A stretch of DNA of 64,000 bases, taken from assembly GCA_914767715.1 (NCBI GenBank), contig OU612065.1, positions 40,794,001 through 40,858,000 on the forward strand. Direction: 5' to 3'. A program made the translations under genes and the position numbers. The notes under the pieces were generated by a model. The model searched no databases. It saw only the letters and a list, made by a program, of their open reading frames with translations, and was not told where the DNA came from. Of the stretch, positions 61,401 through 64,000 are shown one piece after another (within the stretch, counting starts at the first letter, position 1; each line of letters begins with the position of its first letter). This DNA is from Membranipora membranacea. Lineage: Eukaryota > Bryozoa > Gymnolaemata > Cheilostomatida > Membraniporidae.

Positions 61401-61616
61401 TCTTTGATATTATGTTTATGCTTTTTATTATATTTATATTGTATTTTTCGATCATATAATTATATTATATATTTATATTTGATATTACAGGACGAGAAAA
61501 TGAAGAAGAAGAAGCAGGAAGAAGACGATCACAGAAAGGAGAGATCTAAGATTAGAAGGACGGCACATAAAATAACTAAACATAAGATTGCTCCTATGTG
61601 GAAGGGACCTTCCTGA
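52404..61616 (+). CDS. NOL10: nucleolar protein 10, 17 exons
   Basis: NOL10 (yeast Enp2) is a WD40 protein of the nucleolar small-subunit processome, acting in 18S rRNA maturation. Exons: 52404-52469, 52842-52887, 53270-53484, 53843-53979, 54264-54329, 54551-54611, 54851-54936, 55253-55328, 55930-56079, 56302-56424, 56827-56905, 57187-57314, 58481-58642, 60238-60444, 60662-60780, 61070-61172, 61491-61616. All phases join into 649 residues (human 688). Landmarks: MQVSNPNNIKIYNLSAGRS, TSGTYKPRLRVYD, IPKFGRDMSYYYPSCDLY, NIECWDPRTR, VKMWDRKTGK, LGPAPKWCSFLDN, VYDDYKFVTR, RAYMHGFFMDIRLY, the NUC153-like DDRFANLFTNPDFNID, KFFEIKEGDSIKDL, and a basic tail. WD repeats fill roughly the first 370 residues; the rest is charged and coiled. 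Introns 3, 8, 12, 13 and 14 end in or contain tandem repeats. Confidence 0.96.
53690..53842 (+). repeat. AT-rich tandem repeat ending at NOL10 exon 4 acceptor
   Basis: Three imperfect copies near 50-60 bp contain TATATTCATTAG-ATATG, TATATCCATTAG-ATATG and finally TATATATTTAG-ATTGTG, the real acceptor. Each copy keeps a T-rich tract plus AG followed by an A/T-rich start like exon 4. Confidence 0.7.
55885..55929 (+). repeat. reiterated acceptor motif before NOL10 exon 9
   Basis: Four TTTCAG motifs occur in 45 bp; the last two are followed by GTAT and the final one is the exon 9 acceptor (AG at 55928-55929, exon starting GTATTATTG). Confidence 0.75.
57513..57535. repeat. C homopolymer, about 20 bp
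   Basis: A run of about 20 C residues in NOL10 intron 12, about 200 bp after the exon 12 donor. Length in the assembly may be unreliable. Confidence 0.9.
57593..58480 (+). repeat. 38-bp repeat reiterating the NOL10 exon 13 acceptor, about 23 copies
   Basis: The unit is TTTTACTGTATATTTCAG followed by GCTCAGGGTATTAGTTGG. The last copy is the true acceptor and the first bases of exon 13 (58481, GCTCAGGGTATAAGC). Variants (TTTACAG-ACTCAGGG, TTTATAG-CCTCAGGG) change around the junction but keep AG. Intron 12 is therefore an array of about 23 near-equivalent 3' splice sites. Confidence 0.97.
58960..60175. repeat. 19-bp minisatellite in NOL10 intron 13, about 60 copies
   Basis: A unit CACAGTCACATCGCCCTGT, with CACAGCGT insertions in some copies, is repeated about 60 times. 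It ends about 60 bp before the exon 14 acceptor at 60237. A stop-free frame of 299 codons across it is an artefact. Confidence 0.97.
60570..60640 (+). repeat. 15-bp repeat upstream of NOL10 exon 15
   Basis: About four copies of GTTATATATGATA in tandem lie some 30-90 bp before the exon 15 acceptor (TGATGTATATAG, AG at 60660-60661), to which the unit is similar. Confidence 0.85.
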
Positions 61617-62183
61617 TCAGTATATAACACAACCGCATAAAGAGATCAGGAACTACATGGGGCCAGAGGCTAACAATCTGTTTATACTAGGGATTATCTG
61701 CCCTTATAAAAGTAGAGGACAACTTCTGCAGTATATCACAGACCACAGTATACATTTCCTACATCAACACATTGCATATATGCTATAGATTTACATTATG
61801 AATCTGTAAATAACAGCTTTATATATAATGACGATTATCATATCCGAACGGATGTATGAATCCTGGCTTTTTCATCTTTCAGTTTGCCTTTTTAACTTTT
61901 GTCTACATATTGAAAGAATTTTTAACAGGTGATGGACCTGCCCACTAAAAATAAGACATTCTCTTGATTGCCTGGTTAACTCTGTGGTGAATGTTGTGAG
62001 GTCTAACAAGATCCGCCAGAAAACAGACAGTCAATAAGTCAAGAAGAATTCACTGCATATAATTTTCAAGAAAAAATATTCGGTTTCACACACTTGAAAA
62101 TCTTATTTGTTTTGTTCTGACGGCGTCTCTACATCTATGAATAATGTGATAATCTGTATTACTCTGCTACAAACTTAGTCTAA
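61617..62183. other. NOL10 3' flank
   Basis: No second gene seen. The open frames at 61588-61788 overlap the NOL10 end out of frame and have no family resemblance. Confidence 0.5.
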
Positions 62184-62293
62184 GTGGTCAGACGGCTGCT
62201 ATGCGGGTTAGTGGCATTACATTATCAAACACTCATTTGAATGAGCGTTTGTTAATGTTATACCACTTACTCGCATAGCAGCCGTCTGAGCAC
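62184..62293. mobile_element. 110-bp MITE with TAA target duplication
   Basis: The whole 110 bp folds into a near-complete hairpin: GTGGTCAGACGGCTGCTATG at the left pairs with its near-complement at the right, and similarity continues to the centre at about 62237. TAA flanks both ends (62181-62183 and 62294-62296). A 3-bp TWA-type duplication and terminal inverted repeats fit a PIF/Harbinger-type non-autonomous element. Confidence 0.75.
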
Positions 62294-62300
62294 TAAGACT

Positions 62301-63040
62301 ACTCCCAACCATTCTTGATCTCATGACTGCAAAATCCTCCTGCTGAATTTATAACTACTCCTACAACCATACTAATAAATTATCCCCTTAGAATACATGT
62401 CCACACATTGGTATAATAGTAACTCTCTGCCTACACATTTATACCTGAAGTTTAACACAGATTTAAATGGATGTTACGTTTCTGAGATGGCAATGGTATA
62501 ATTTCTTAAGAATTTGCCTCCCTAGGATTATAGACAGGGTCCGTAAAATCAGGATAATTGATACAGAAGCATACAGTATGCAGTATGTAATGTCAACGTT
62601 CAGCTGTCTTAAGGGAGCTTTTGCTTGCCTTCTGCCAGCACTTCTTTGGCAATAACAGAAATAACATTGCTCAACTGAAGGTCTCAATGAGGTGCCAACT
62701 GCCTTTTGAGACATCAGTGACTTATTTGATTGGAGAGCACTCTTCTATTTGTATGTCTTCTTCAAGCCCGGTTGTTTCGTCATTTGCCGCTATGATGTTA
62801 TCAAATTGTTCACTTTGGCTGTCATTAATTTATTGGGTATTGCCTCGTATTCAAGTTTTTCCTAAATGATTAAATTCATCGCCCGTGATAAAGTCTGAGC
62901 CATCACACTCTCGACCCACCCCCGCCCGGCCGGTGATATATTTCCATCTATGATTAGACTGTTACATGAGTAGGGAATAACAAAAGGAAATCTAAAAAAT
63001 GAGTAGAGTAGAGTCTGACTTCTAGTGGGTTAAAAAAATG
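62301..63040. other. non-coding stretch
   Basis: Nothing recognisable. The frames at 62463-62714 (-) and 62467-62869 (+) overlap in antisense and show no domain. Confidence 0.45.
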
Positions 63041-63056
63041 TCTTGTAATATTAAAA

Positions 63057-63795
63057 TTAAATTTCTGAGGAAAGAGTCTTTACCCTAGGCAGTTCTGATT
63101 TAAGGCTTCGATATCTGCCCGAGGGGAGTTTCTGAAGGAAATTGTTTAGAAAATGTTCATCATCATGTATTATCTGCGGGGCCAAGATACTAGTTCGTTT
63201 TGATATGACAGAATCTAGGTCCCCAATATCGAGACCTAGTCTGTCTGTTTAAAAAAACTTTCTCAGAGCTTTCTTGTCTTGTGAGTAGAAGTTTAATCCA
63301 ATTACCTGCATTCCAGTTGCTCCCTTCTGCTGGTCACGCCGCAGGCAAAGGCCTTCGCCTGCGGTGTAGTCTGAGCCCCCCAGACTTTTGTCCCCCGGCC
63401 GACTGCCCCCTGCGGCGTGACCAGCGGAAGGGAGCAACTGGAATGCAAACTTGGTCTATGTGAGTAGATACTAGTGACCAAAATAGGTAGGCAGTAGGTG
63501 AGAATGGATACAATAAAACTCCTGAATAACATGCAGGCTTTGTACTATGATAATTAAAACATCCTCTGATTTGCTTTTGTTACAACATTATTGACATGAT
63601 TTTCGAAACGTAATTTGTTATCAAAGAGTACTCCCAAATATTTGACATTGTAACAAAAATCTATATTTACACCATTCAATTCTAGAGTTGGCAGCTCATA
63701 TCCCTTATCCAGCAAGACGGCTGGTCTTAGATATATGAAGAAAAGGGTGTGATAAGGAGGGTGAGATAAGGATACAAAATAATTTAACATTATAA
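63057..63795 (-). pseudogene. LINE reverse transcriptase remnant, frameshifted and interrupted
   Basis: Minus-strand pieces in different frames follow RT C-terminal order: a block with LELNGVNIDFCYNVKYLGV (63790-63554), then LFRSFIVSILTYCLP (63532-63450), then, after a MITE, a tail DDEHFLNNFLQKLPSGRYR ending at the stop at 63057-63059. Frame changes and the insertion make it dead. The tail matches the fragment at 38170-38332; the RT block is comparable to the LINE at 6524-6960. Confidence 0.8.
63307..63447. mobile_element. 141-bp GC-rich MITE inside the LINE remnant
   Basis: Inverted arms of 39 bp (63307-63345 and 63409-63447) differ at one base and flank a GC-rich 63-bp centre. The ends read TGCATTCCAG...CTGGAATGCA, so TGCA may be the target duplication. 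It interrupts the RT thumb region of the LINE, so it inserted later. Confidence 0.85.
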
Positions 63796-63797
63796 AG

Positions 63798-64000
63798 CTG
63801 TTTTATTATCCCATGGATATTATGACAACATCATACTAATAGATTGCATTTGCACTAAGCTTACTTAAGAAGCTTAAGCCATGATAAATATATATATATA
63901 TATATATATATTATATTCCATTTTGATTCTGGAGAAGAATAAGTCCTAAGGACTTGTACCGTGAAAACAGAAATATTGATAAAATATGGTGTAGAATTAA
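63798..64000. other. non-coding window end
   Basis: AT-rich sequence with a (TA)n run near 63890-63910; the LINE may continue upstream but no frame is recognisable. Confidence 0.4.

Overview
This is a piece of an animal nuclear genome. Every conserved gene is split by GT-AG introns, and the set is typical of metazoans: UBE2S, ARL6IP1, a monoamine-oxidase-like flavoprotein, an Sp6-9 class zinc-finger factor, gamma-tubulin and NOL10. An Sp protein with a Btd box points to Metazoa. I cannot fix the phylum from the sequence; an invertebrate with an AT-rich, minisatellite-rich genome fits best. I rebuilt the gene models by hand from splice sites, reading phase and family similarity. Exon lengths sum to whole codons and to the usual family lengths for all of the conserved genes (Sp has one coding exon).

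Layout. 1-3.7 kb: a decayed Ty3/Gypsy retrotransposon on the minus strand (LTR, primer-binding site, gag, protease, RT, RNase H), broken by nonsense codons, a frameshift and an insertion of about 600 bp. 3.8-7.0 kb: inverted-repeat elements and a 5'-truncated LINE. 7.2-12.7 kb (+): an ankyrin-repeat gene in six coding exons, ending in an 89-bp minisatellite. 14.6-18.7 kb (-): UBE2S. 19.4-22.8 kb (+): ARL6IP1, with a tRNA-derived SINE in its last intron. 23.3-27.7 kb (-): an 11-exon amine oxidase. 27.7-33.2 kb: no gene seen. 34.2-35.3 kb (+): Sp6-9 factor. 35.3-39.2 kb: intergenic, with a minisatellite and a LINE fragment. 39.2-52.1 kb (-): gamma-tubulin, 12 exons. 52.4-61.6 kb (+): NOL10, 17 exons, head-to-head with gamma-tubulin over a 346-bp gap. 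61.6-64 kb: two MITE-like foldback elements and a LINE remnant, one element sitting inside the LINE.

The genes share no pathway. UBE2S (APC/C ubiquitin-chain elongation) and gamma-tubulin (microtubule nucleation) both serve mitosis, NOL10 acts in small-subunit ribosome assembly, and ARL6IP1 shapes the ER.

The most unusual feature is where the minisatellites sit. Many arrays touch a splice site of a conserved gene, and in several the repeat unit carries that intron's own donor or acceptor: about 23 copies of the 3' splice site before NOL10 exon 13, six copies of the 5' splice site after gamma-tubulin exon 9, about 17 copies of a GTAAGTG-headed unit after UBE2S exon 3, and three copies of the acceptor before ARL6IP1 exon 6. 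This looks like minisatellite growth seeded at splice junctions.
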